This document shows, in pieces, positions 24,081-31,523 of a stretch of 42,438 nucleotides of DNA; the stretch's first letter is position 1; each line of letters begins with the position of its first letter. The notes below the pieces were generated by a model. It saw nothing but the letters and a program-made list of their open reading frames with translations. It ran no database searches and was not told the origin of the DNA. The stretch lies in contig NZ_LWCC02000118.1 in NCBI RefSeq assembly GCF_001642695.1, forward strand, positions 1 through 42,438. Reading direction: 5' to 3'. This DNA is from Streptomyces chilikensis (GTDB taxonomy: Bacteria > Actinomycetota > Actinomycetes > Streptomycetales > Streptomycetaceae). Position numbers and translations under genes: made by a program.

Positions 24081-25295
24081 TCAGACCGCCCCCGCGGGCC
24101 GCAGGAGGCTGAGCCGTTCGCGCCAGCCGAGGCTGGTGAGCCGGCCGGGGACCTGACTGGGGGCCTGGCCGTCCGGGTGGCCGCTGCGGGGAGCGGGCAC
24201 GAACACCACCGGCATGGTCACGCCCGTGGGCGCCGGCGTAACCCCCTCGCGGAGGCAGCGCTCGCAGAGCATCTCGTCACCGCGTGGCCGGAAGACGGTG
24301 ACGTAGTCGTGATCGCCCCTGCACTCCCGCAGCTCGCCTGCGGGCGGCGGCGGGGGAGCTGCGGAAGCGCCGGGCGCGTCGGGCGCGGTGTGGTCGTCGG
24401 CGGCGCGGCTCCGCGCCGTCCGCACGGGCGGGACCTCCCGCAGCAGGTACCGCACCAGCCCGCCGGGCCGCCGCACGACGGAGCCGTCCGCGGGCATCCC
24501 GCGCAGCAGATGCGCGCGGACGTCCCCGACGCTGTGCCCCGCCTCCAGCCACCGCAGCACCAGCCCGGTCAGCTCCTGCCTTATGGCCACGGGGACGCCG
24601 TACAGGTCCGGCGTCAGCCGGGGGAGAGCACGGACGAACTCCCGGGCCTCCTGCTGCAGCCCTGGGGCGGCTTCAGGCTCCGGCTCCGCCCGGGGCTGAG
24701 CCTGCGGCTGAGGCTCGGCCTGCACCTCGGGCTCGTGCACGTCGGGTACCGCGTGAAGTTCTGGCTCCGGCTCCGGCACGGGCGCTTGCTTGGCCGTCGC
24801 CCACGAACCGCCCGCCCCGGCCGGATGGTTGGAGATCTTCTCCACAGGGTCTTCTTCGGATGGATAACCGCCGGTCCGCCGACCACCCGGCCCACCGACG
24901 GCCGGTACGCCGTCACTCGGACCAGCCTGCGGAAACACCCGCGTGACCCCCTTCCGCCCCACCGGCATCCGCCCGAAGATCTCGCCGGCCTCCGCCGCGC
25001 TCAACGGTTCGCCCGACACGATCTGCTGCGTGAACCACAGTCCCCCCGGCCCTTGCAGCCGCCGCTCGTGCAGAAACCCTTCCTCGATCAACTCCCGCTT
25101 CGCCCGCTGGAACGCCACCGCCCCGATCCGGCAGCGTTTCGCCGTCTCGGACAGCAACTGCCCCGCGTCGGCCGGCAGCGACAGCTGCCACGTCAGAATC
25201 CGGTGCGCGTCGGAACCGAGCCGCGGATGCCGGATGATCTCGTTCGAGAAGGGCGTGTACGCGCGCGAGGGCGCGATAAAGTGCCGGTAAATCAC
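24081..25295 (-). CDS. Helix-turn-helix protein with zinc-ribbon-like tail (plasmid/accessory type)
   Basis: The 404-residue protein starts VIYRHFIAPSRAYTPFSNEIIRHPRLGSDAHRILTWQLSL. It continues with a winged-helix-like segment, LLSETAKRCRIGAVAFQRAKRELIEEGFLHERR, which resembles replication-initiation or conjugation-control proteins of Streptomyces. The middle, about residues 160-220, is a low-complexity Pro/Glu repeat (EPEPELHAVPDVHEPEVQ). A second helical domain follows, and near the C-terminus CRGDHDYVTVF...MLCERC has spaced cysteines that could hold zinc. GTG 25295 is chosen because the conserved segment starts there. No partner gene is adjacent. The role is uncertain; it marks the accessory zone next to the island. 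Confidence 0.55.
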   Translation of the reverse strand: MIYRHFIAPSRAYTPFSNEIIRHPRLGSDAHRILTWQLSLPADAGQLLSETAKRCRIGAVAFQRAKRELIEEGFLHERRLQGPGGLWFTQQIVSGEPLSAAEAGEIFGRMPVGRKGVTRVFPQAGPSDGVPAVGGPGGRRTGGYPSEEDPVEKISNHPAGAGGSWATAKQAPVPEPEPELHAVPDVHEPEVQAEPQPQAQPRAEPEPEAAPGLQQEAREFVRALPRLTPDLYGVPVAIRQELTGLVLRWLEAGHSVGDVRAHLLRGMPADGSVVRRPGGLVRYLLREVPPVRTARSRAADDHTAPDAPGASAAPPPPPAGELRECRGDHDYVTVFRPRGDEMLCERCLREGVTPAPTGVTMPVVFVPAPRSGHPDGQAPSQVPGRLTSLGWRERLSLLRPAGAV

Positions 25296-25618
25296 AGGTG
25301 GACGCCTATCCACTCGTGGTCCAGGCCCTCGCGCACGGCTCGCTACCGCTCGCGGGGGCCGCTCCATGCGCGCGCCAACCCTCGGCACGCCGGAGCACGT
25401 TGTCGACGCGAACGTACCGCACAGAAGGTATCCGACCGCACGCGTGGAGTGATAAATCCCCCTGGAGGGGTGACGCTATCCCCGCTCGGCACAGAACGAC
25501 ACTCAACTGAGCTTCGGCTTCCCGCTTGATTTATGTCCTCATGCCCCACGGATCACGCCGAGTTCGTAGCTGTCCCGCGCACCACGGTTTTTCGCCGACC
25601 TGCACTGCGTCTGGTCTG
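25296..25618. other. Spacer upstream of the helix-turn-helix gene, no gene seen
   Basis: This stretch between the helix-turn-helix gene and the left insertion-sequence remnant contains no frame with a recognisable product. GC is lower than in the core genome. ATCCCCCTGGAGGGGTGA near 25457 forms a short hairpin. No direct repeat matching the right side of the island was found by eye. Confidence 0.4.
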
Positions 25619-25931
25619 GTAGTCGATGTGGGTGAGCGCAGCGGTCTTCAACTGTCGGATCTCATCACGGTGGTGGGCCCGGGTGCGCTCGATTGATCCA
25701 GGCGGACGTCACGCCAGGGAGGCGGCGGACCCGGTTATGTAGCCCGGGGTGGTTCCGCTCGACGACGGCCAAGTAGTGCGCTCCTCGTTGGTGCAGGTAG
25801 GTAGCGTGGTCGTGCTGGGCGTGCAGGGCGTCGGCGGTGATGACGGCGCCGGTGATGTCGATGCTGTCCAGAAGTGGAGCGAAGGCGGAGATCTTGTTGC
25901 TCTTGCCGCCGATCTGTCGTTGGGCGAGGAC
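25619..25931 (-). pseudogene. ISAs1-family transposase fragment, left flank of the dnd island
   Basis: The minus-strand frame from 25931 reads VLAQRQIGGKSNKISAFAPLL and continues through [31 protein letters not shown], the central catalytic region of ISAs1 transposases. After a frame change the match continues as HHRDEIRQLKTAALTHIDY to about 25619. Over 72 residues it is 56 identical to the right-hand remnant. The N-terminal third and the C-terminal third are absent and no inverted terminal repeats are seen. It is in the opposite orientation to the right copy. Confidence 0.8.
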
Positions 25932-25974
25932 GATAGCCTGCAACGGTCTCAGCAAACCTCTTGTGCGAGAAGCC

Positions 25975-27411
25975 ATGACACAGACTTGGAACAGCGATCG
26001 CCGCCGCACGGCCATCGGCCGAACGGCCCTGTCCGTGCCGGCGCGGCAGGCATTGGCTGACGGCCAACTCGCTCCGGACCGGACTGTGCTCGACTACGGC
26101 TGCGGCCGAGGTGATGACGTCCGGGCCCTGCAGAGACTTGACTGCAGGGTGGTCGGTTGGGATCCGTACTACAGGTCGGGTACGAAGCTCGAGCCCTCCT
26201 CGGTTGTGCTCCTCACCTACGTGCTGAACGTCATCGAGGATCAGGCCGAGCGGCGGCAAATCCTGCTGAGAGCCTGGGAACTTGCTACTACCGTACTGAT
26301 CGTCTCCGCTCGCCTCACCTGGGAGAAATCCAAGGTGCGCGGCGAATCCTTCAATGACGGCCTGCTGACCAGCCGGCAAACCTTCCAGCACCTCTTCGGG
26401 GCGAGCGAGCTGCGCTCCTACGTCGAGCAGGTCACCGGCGGCAGAGTCGTATCAGCCGCGCCCGGCATCGTGTACGCGTTCAAAGACGACAAGGCGCGTC
26501 TGAGCTATCTCGCGAGGCGCATCGTTCCCGATGCGGAGTGGCTCGCGTCAGAGGACACCGCATCCGCAATCGCGTCTCTCGTAGTCTATGTGGAGCTACG
26601 TGGACGGCCTCCCAAGATCGAGGAGATGCCACGAGCCACCGCCGAACTCCTTGCCCACCTGAAGCCGAACGAGCTGAGGCGTCTTGTCCGCGACTCCGCC
26701 GACGCGCAGAAGATCGCGGACAGCGCGAAGCGCTCGACCCTCAATACCCTCCTGTACTTGGCCGTGGAGCTCTTCAACGGCCGCGGGCCCTTCAGCAGTC
26801 TGCCGGTGAGCGTGCAGGTGGACGTCCGGGCGTTCTTCACCTCGTATAAGGAAGCCTGCCAACGCGCGGATCGCCTCCTGCTGAAGCTGCGGGACGACGG
26901 ATACGTCCGAGGAGCGATGAACGCGTCCCGGGCAGGCAAGCTCACTCCGACAGCCCTCTACGTGCATCGGCGAGCCGTGGACAGCATGCCCACGGTTCTG
27001 CGCCTCTATGAGCACTGTGCGTCAATCGCTGCAGGACGCCCTGCGGCGTGGACGGTCGCCAAGCTGAAGCACCAGGGTCGAGCCGTCTCCTGGCTCAACT
27101 ACCCGAGCTTCGACACGGAACCGCACCCTCGCATCGAGTCCTCGTACATGGTCGATCTCCAGACACTGGAGACCTCGCATACGTCCTACGCCAACTCCAC
27201 CAACCGTCCCCTGCTGCATCGGAAGCACGAGTTCTTGGCGCCCGAAGATCCGGACGTAGAACGTTACCGCCGGCTCACGGCCTCGGAGGCCAAGGCGGGG
27301 CTGTACGAGCACCCGCACCTCATCGGCACCGAGAACGGTTGGGAGGCAGAGCTGATCAGGTGCGGCCGGCAGCTCCGTGGCCACCGCCTGATCCGCCGCA
27401 CTATGGGATAG
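25975..27411 (+). CDS. DNA phosphorothioation-associated putative methyltransferase
   Basis: The 478-residue protein starts MTQTWNSDRRRTAIGRTALSVP and has a class I SAM-binding motif, TVLDYGCGRGDDVRAL, at residues 37-52. It is followed by GWDPYY and VVLLTYVLNVIEDQAERRQIL. SARLTWE...FNDGLLTSRQTFQHLF is a distinctive block of the family that NCBI names DNA phosphorothioation-associated putative methyltransferase (the TIGR04096 type, from memory). The C-terminal half has no fold I can name. Its substrate is unproven; DNA is the natural guess. It converges on dndA with only nine bases between the stops. The ATG at 25975 lies 44 bases from the transposase remnant, so its original promoter may have been replaced. 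Confidence 0.8.
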   Translation: MTQTWNSDRRRTAIGRTALSVPARQALADGQLAPDRTVLDYGCGRGDDVRALQRLDCRVVGWDPYYRSGTKLEPSSVVLLTYVLNVIEDQAERRQILLRAWELATTVLIVSARLTWEKSKVRGESFNDGLLTSRQTFQHLFGASELRSYVEQVTGGRVVSAAPGIVYAFKDDKARLSYLARRIVPDAEWLASEDTASAIASLVVYVELRGRPPKIEEMPRATAELLAHLKPNELRRLVRDSADAQKIADSAKRSTLNTLLYLAVELFNGRGPFSSLPVSVQVDVRAFFTSYKEACQRADRLLLKLRDDGYVRGAMNASRAGKLTPTALYVHRRAVDSMPTVLRLYEHCASIAAGRPAAWTVAKLKHQGRAVSWLNYPSFDTEPHPRIESSYMVDLQTLETSHTSYANSTNRPLLHRKHEFLAPEDPDVERYRRLTASEAKAGLYEHPHLIGTENGWEAELIRCGRQLRGHRLIRRTMG

Positions 27412-27420
27412 CGCCTCCAA

Positions 27421-28563
27421 TCACAAATCTTCGGCCTGAATCTCCGCGATCGTCTTGGCAAGTTGCTCGGCGTCGAAGTTGGCAGCCTCGCTGGGGAACC
27501 ACGAGAAGCGCAGCCCGTTCGTAGCCACTTCCTTCGGCAGCCCCATTGCGGCGAGTACGTGACTTGGCGTGTATGAAGCGCTCGTGCAAGCTGATCCTGC
27601 CGCGACTGCCACCTGATCCTTCAACCGAAGGATCAGCCTCTCAGCGTCTTGGCCCTCGAAGGAAACGTTGAGGATGTGCGGCACAGAATGGGCAGGATCC
27701 CCGTTGATTCGGAAACGGGTGCGGCCAAGCGCTGCGAGGAACTCCTCTCTCATTGCCCTGACTTGCCGTTGCCAGCTCGCATGCTCAGCATGGAAGATCT
27801 TCGCCGCTTCCGAAAGCCCCATGATCAGAGGAACGGGCAACGTTCCAGGACGGAGCTTTCGCTCCTGCCCACCGCCGAACATGATCGGTGCCAGCGGTAC
27901 CTTGTTCCAGCCTCGCCGGCGGATCAGGAGTGCACCCACGCCCTTCGGTGCCCCAATCTTATGGCCGCTGATGCTGATCATGTCGATGGGCGCCCTCAGA
28001 TCTTGCTGTACCTTCGCGTATCCCTGAGCAGCGTCCACATGCAGATATGTCTGCGTCTTCCGTAGTTCCTCCGCCAGTTCCGCTACGGGTTGGATGACAC
28101 CCGTCTCGTTGTTCACGTGCATCAAGGAGACGAGGAGTGTGTCGGGACGCAGCCTCTCCAGCACAGCCTCCTTGGAGACCCGTCCCGAAGGGCCAGGCTC
28201 CAGGAACTCCACCTCGAACCCGCGGCTTTGGAGATGGAGCAGGGGTTCGATGACCGCCTTATGCTCAACGGCGGATGTGATGATGTGCCGTCTCCCCGAC
28301 TCTTCGCCGTGCGCTGCGAGCCCGAGTAGGGCGATGTTGTTGGACTCAGTCGCCCCGCTTGTGAAGATCAACTCTTTCGCCTCGGCTCCGACGGTGCTGG
28401 CGAGGAACTCCCGGGCTTCCTGCACCGCCCTCTTCGCCCGCAGACCGTACTCGTGGGTCCGGCTTCCCGCATTGCCGAAATCTTCCGTCATCCAATGGAG
28501 CACCACGTCCGCCACCCGAGCGTCGACGCGAGTCGTTGCTGCCACATCCAGGTACGCCACCAC
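27421..28563 (-). CDS. dndA: Cysteine desulfurase DndA
   Basis: The 380-residue PLP enzyme takes sulfur from L-cysteine as an enzyme persulfide and supplies it to DndC for DNA backbone modification. It begins with AYLDVAATTRVD and contains FGNAGSRTHEYG, TSGATESNN, VEHKAVIEPL, HVDAAQGYAK, the PLP lysine Lys202 in SISGHKIGAPKG, and the catalytic Cys326 in GSACTSAS. The GTG at 28563 gives the 380-residue length I recall for S. lividans DndA; GTG 28560 is equally possible. A longer frame to 28623 adds unrelated sequence that overlaps the operator. It is divergent from dndB as in S. lividans, and a 22-bp operator is centred about 47 bases upstream. Confidence 0.9.
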   Translation of the reverse strand: MVAYLDVAATTRVDARVADVVLHWMTEDFGNAGSRTHEYGLRAKRAVQEAREFLASTVGAEAKELIFTSGATESNNIALLGLAAHGEESGRRHIITSAVEHKAVIEPLLHLQSRGFEVEFLEPGPSGRVSKEAVLERLRPDTLLVSLMHVNNETGVIQPVAELAEELRKTQTYLHVDAAQGYAKVQQDLRAPIDMISISGHKIGAPKGVGALLIRRRGWNKVPLAPIMFGGGQERKLRPGTLPVPLIMGLSEAAKIFHAEHASWQRQVRAMREEFLAALGRTRFRINGDPAHSVPHILNVSFEGQDAERLILRLKDQVAVAAGSACTSASYTPSHVLAAMGLPKEVATNGLRFSWFPSEAANFDAEQLAKTIAEIQAEDL

Positions 28564-28599
28564 AGCGATCCACCAGCCTTGCTGATCCTCAGCGAACTT

Positions 28600-28621
28600 G
28601 TACGTCAAGTCGTTAACGTAC
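28600..28621. promoter_or_regulatory. 22-bp dnd operator, dndA-proximal copy
   Basis: GTACGT and ACGTAC arms enclose a ten-base core CAAGTCGTTA. It shares its layout and most bases with the copy at 28775-28796. On the minus strand it includes TTGACG, a possible -35 for dndA, so a bound repressor would block that promoter. Confidence 0.7.
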
Positions 28622-28730
28622 ACCTGTTAGCGGGCGCCGACGATGCGCGCTCAGCGGGTGTCAACACCGACACGGCAAGACACCTTCCCTGGGGATGCCG
28701 GACATGATCCCCCTCCGCTCGACAGCTTAT

Positions 28731-28740
28731 GTACGTCAAG
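28731..28740. promoter_or_regulatory. dnd operator half site
   Basis: GTACGTCAAG matches the left half of the dndA-proximal operator exactly. The right arm is absent. It lies 35 bases before the dndB-proximal copy. Confidence 0.5.
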
Positions 28741-28774
28741 CCTTAGCCCGGTACACGCATGCCATCCATGGGAT

Positions 28775-28796
28775 GTACGTTAAGTCACTGACGTAC
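28775..28796. promoter_or_regulatory. 22-bp dnd operator, dndB-proximal copy
   Basis: GTACGT and ACGTAC arms enclose TAAGTCACTG. It covers the spacer between the possible -35 TTAAGT (28780-28785) and the -10 TAGAGT (28803-28808) of dndB. DndB is known as an autorepressor of dnd genes in other bacteria and is the obvious ligand. Confidence 0.7.
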
Positions 28797-28802
28797 TTGC
28801 GC

Positions 28803-28808
28803 TAGAGT
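28803..28808 (+). promoter_or_regulatory. -10 of the dndBCDE promoter
   Basis: TAGAGT is followed by seven bases and the GTG of dndB, which suggests a leaderless message. TTAAGT at 28780-28785 is a weak -35 with a 17-base spacer and overlaps the operator. Confidence 0.5.
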
Positions 28809-28815
28809 TACCGAA

Positions 28816-29946
28816 GTGCAGACCCAAGCAGCGGCCAAGATCGTCAGCCCCAGGACCTCCGCCGGCTTCGAGTACACGTTCCCTGCCATCCGCGGCATCC
28901 AGGCGGGACGCGAGTTCTATGTCTCGATGTGCCCCCTGCGTCTGATCCCGAGGATCTTCCACCTCGATGAGGACGAGCTCACCCCTGAGATGCGCGCCCA
29001 GCGTGTCCTCAACAAGGGGCGGCTCCCTGCTCTGGCGAAGTACATCTTGGACAATCCCGATGATTACGTCTTCAGTGCGCTCACGGCATCAGTTGACGGA
29101 GGCATGGACTTCGAGGGGCATGCCGCAGAGGGGCCCGGCATGCGTACGGGGCAGCTTCGCATCCCCATGGATGCCAAGTTCCTGATCAACGATGGACAGC
29201 ATCGGCGCGCCGCTATCGAACAGGCGCTGAAGGAGAACCCTCATCTGGGAGACGAGACCATCGCGGTGGTCTTCTTCCACGATGCGGGGCTCGCCCGGAG
29301 CCAGCAGATGTTCGCCGACCTTAACCGCCATGCCGTCCGCCCGGCCCGCTCCATCGGCGTCCTGTACGACCACCGCGACGAGGAGGCCAAGCTCGCCCGG
29401 CTCCTGTCGCTGCGGTCGTACGTCTTTAAGGGGTACGTCGAGATGGAGAAGAGCAACCTCTCCGCCAGGTCACGCAAGATGTTCACGCTTAGTGCCCTTT
29501 ACTACGGCAGCCAGGCCCTGCTCCAGGGCCTCGACTTGAAGCCGGAAGAGGCAACCAAGCTCGCTCAGACGTACTGGGAGGCCATCGACGTGGCCATCCC
29601 TGAATGGAAGATGGTGAGAGCGCGGGAGCTGTCCGCTTCAGAGATGCGGCGAGACTATATCCATAGTCATGGAATCGCATTGCATGCTCTGGGACGCATC
29701 GGAAATTCACTCTTTCGTGAATCAACGAGTGCGGTGAAATGGAAGAAGCGATTGACCGCACTAAAAACAGTGGACTGGGCGCGCTCAAATACTGACTGGG
29801 AAGGACGAGCGATCGTCGGCGGGCGTGTTTCAAAAAGTCATCAAAATGTAACCCTCACCGTAAATTATCTTCGTCATCATCTCGGCCTCAGTCTTAGCCC
29901 TGAAGAGCAGCGAGTTGAAGACGCATATCTGCGAGGCGACGCATGA
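28816..29946 (+). CDS. dndB: DndB, DGQHR-domain regulator of phosphorothioation
   Basis: The 376-residue protein carries the DGQHR signature at residues 126-130 (FLINDGQHRRAAIE), FADLNRHAVRPARSI, and the start FEYTFPAIRGIQAGREFYVSMCPL typical of DndB. DndB is not needed for sulfur insertion itself but represses dnd transcription and influences the modification pattern. The GTG start follows a TAGAGT -10 by seven bases and no ribosome binding site is present. Its stop overlaps dndC by ATGA. GC changes sharply inside the gene: 45 of 60 bases at 29341-29400 but 23 of 60 at 29821-29880, so the 3' end may derive from another source. Confidence 0.9.
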   Translation: MQTQAAAKIVSPRTSAGFEYTFPAIRGIQAGREFYVSMCPLRLIPRIFHLDEDELTPEMRAQRVLNKGRLPALAKYILDNPDDYVFSALTASVDGGMDFEGHAAEGPGMRTGQLRIPMDAKFLINDGQHRRAAIEQALKENPHLGDETIAVVFFHDAGLARSQQMFADLNRHAVRPARSIGVLYDHRDEEAKLARLLSLRSYVFKGYVEMEKSNLSARSRKMFTLSALYYGSQALLQGLDLKPEEATKLAQTYWEAIDVAIPEWKMVRARELSASEMRRDYIHSHGIALHALGRIGNSLFRESTSAVKWKKRLTALKTVDWARSNTDWEGRAIVGGRVSKSHQNVTLTVNYLRHHLGLSLSPEEQRVEDAYLRGDA

Positions 29947-31523
29947 CCATCCCTCTTCCTCTGTCCATTACACCAGTGCGACGTAAACCCTTTGACGGGC
30001 GGTCTCTCGCTGAGGTGATTGGGGAGCTGACCGCCGAGATCCGCGAGCTCTACACGGCGGACGAAGTTCCCTGGGTGATTGGTTATAGCGGCGGCAAGGA
30101 CTCTACGGCTGTCCTCCAGTTGGTCTGGCTCGCCTTGCAGGCGCTGCCGACTGAGCAGCGCACCAAGCCTGTGCACGTCATCAGCACAGACACTTTGGTC
30201 GAGAACCCCGTTGTCGCGGCATGGGTGACTCAGTCCCTTGAAACGATGCGGGCCGCGGCAAAGGAGCAAGGCCTGCCGGTCGAACCCCACCGACTGACGC
30301 CCAAGATAAAAGACACTTTCTGGGTCAACCTCATTGGCAGAGGTTACCCGGCGCCCCGTCCCAAGTTTCGATGGTGCACTGAGCGGTTGAAAATCAAGCC
30401 GTCGAATAACTTCATTCGGGAAGTCGTTGCTGAGCATGGCGAGGCGATCCTGGTTCTTGGTATCCGTAAGGCTGAGAGTCAAGCTCGTGCGCGTGCCATG
30501 GAGAAGCACGAGAAACGCCGAGTCCGAGAGCGACTCTCCCCGAACGCCAACCTGCCCAACTCGCTGGTATATAGCCCTGTTGAGGACTGGACCAACGACG
30601 AGGTGTGGGATTTCCTGATGCAGCAGCCCAACCCCTGGGGCTACTCCAACAAGGATCTCCTCACGATGTACCAGGGCGCTTCCAGTGACGGCGAGTGTCC
30701 GCTGGTGGTCGACTCAACAACACCGTCCTGTGGTTCTAGCCGATTCGGTTGCTGGACCTGCACGCTCGTTGAGCAGGACAAGTCGATGTCCGCGATGATC
30801 CAGAATGACGAGGAGAAGGACTGGATGGAGCCCCTCCTCGAACTGCGGAACGATCTTGATGCCCCGTTCGGGTACATCGAGGACGAGGACGACCCGGAGC
30901 TTCCCCCGGGTAAGAAGGTTCCATACCCGCGCCCCGATAAGCCGGCCCGGGACTTCCGTCGCATGAATGGCAAGATTCAGCTCTTCAACGACGAGGCCAT
31001 CCACGGACCGTACCGTCAGGATTTCCGAGAAAAGTGGGTGCGCAAGCTCCTCTCCGCTCAGACCTGGATCCGCGCCAACGCTCCGGAGCACGTGAAAAAT
31101 ATCGAGCTGATTACGCTCGACGAGCTCCACGAGATCCGTCGACTCTGGGTCTTTGAGAAGCACGAAGTAGAGGATTCGCTACCCCGGATCTATAAGGAGG
31201 AAACGGGGGAAGACTTTCCCGGAGATCCGCTCGACAACTTGCTTGTCATGGGTGCCGATGAAATGAAGATCCTCGAAGAGGTTTGCGAGGGCGACGACAT
31301 TCACTTCGCCATGGTCCGTGAACTCCTCTCAGTCGAACGTCGCTACCGCACCATGACTCGACGAGCGGGTCTTTTCAAAGCCCTTGAGGACACCATCTCG
31401 AGGGGTTACTACGCCGACCACGATGATGCTGTCGAGTTCGCCAGGCGTAAGCAGCAACTCCGTGACAGTACGCCTACCTACATGACTCTGGACGAAGAGA
31501 CCATCACCGATGCTCCTGCATAA
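29943..31523 (+). CDS. dndC: DndC, PAPS-reductase-like ATP pyrophosphatase with iron-sulfur site
   Basis: The 526-residue protein has the PP-loop SGGKDS at 49-54 that binds ATP, TDTLVENPVV, and PKFRWCTERLKIKPSN, all typical of the PAPS-reductase fold in DndC. Cysteines 252, 263, 270 and 273 (GECPL, PSCGSSRFGCWTC) fit the [4Fe-4S] cluster ligands of the family. DndC is thought to activate the DNA phosphate and to receive sulfur from DndA. It is slightly longer than remembered S. lividans DndC (about 495). The ATG overlaps dndB by four bases, and the 3' end overlaps dndD by 14 bases. Confidence 0.92.
   Translation: MTIPLPLSITPVRRKPFDGRSLAEVIGELTAEIRELYTADEVPWVIGYSGGKDSTAVLQLVWLALQALPTEQRTKPVHVISTDTLVENPVVAAWVTQSLETMRAAAKEQGLPVEPHRLTPKIKDTFWVNLIGRGYPAPRPKFRWCTERLKIKPSNNFIREVVAEHGEAILVLGIRKAESQARARAMEKHEKRRVRERLSPNANLPNSLVYSPVEDWTNDEVWDFLMQQPNPWGYSNKDLLTMYQGASSDGECPLVVDSTTPSCGSSRFGCWTCTLVEQDKSMSAMIQNDEEKDWMEPLLELRNDLDAPFGYIEDEDDPELPPGKKVPYPRPDKPARDFRRMNGKIQLFNDEAIHGPYRQDFREKWVRKLLSAQTWIRANAPEHVKNIELITLDELHEIRRLWVFEKHEVEDSLPRIYKEETGEDFPGDPLDNLLVMGADEMKILEEVCEGDDIHFAMVRELLSVERRYRTMTRRAGLFKALEDTISRGYYADHDDAVEFARRKQQLRDSTPTYMTLDEETITDAPA

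Noticed and set aside
23000-26000. tRNA-linked attachment site for the island
   Set aside because: No cloverleaf or tRNA 3' end was recognised near the left border, nor a matching direct repeat near 39.5-41.1 kb by eye.
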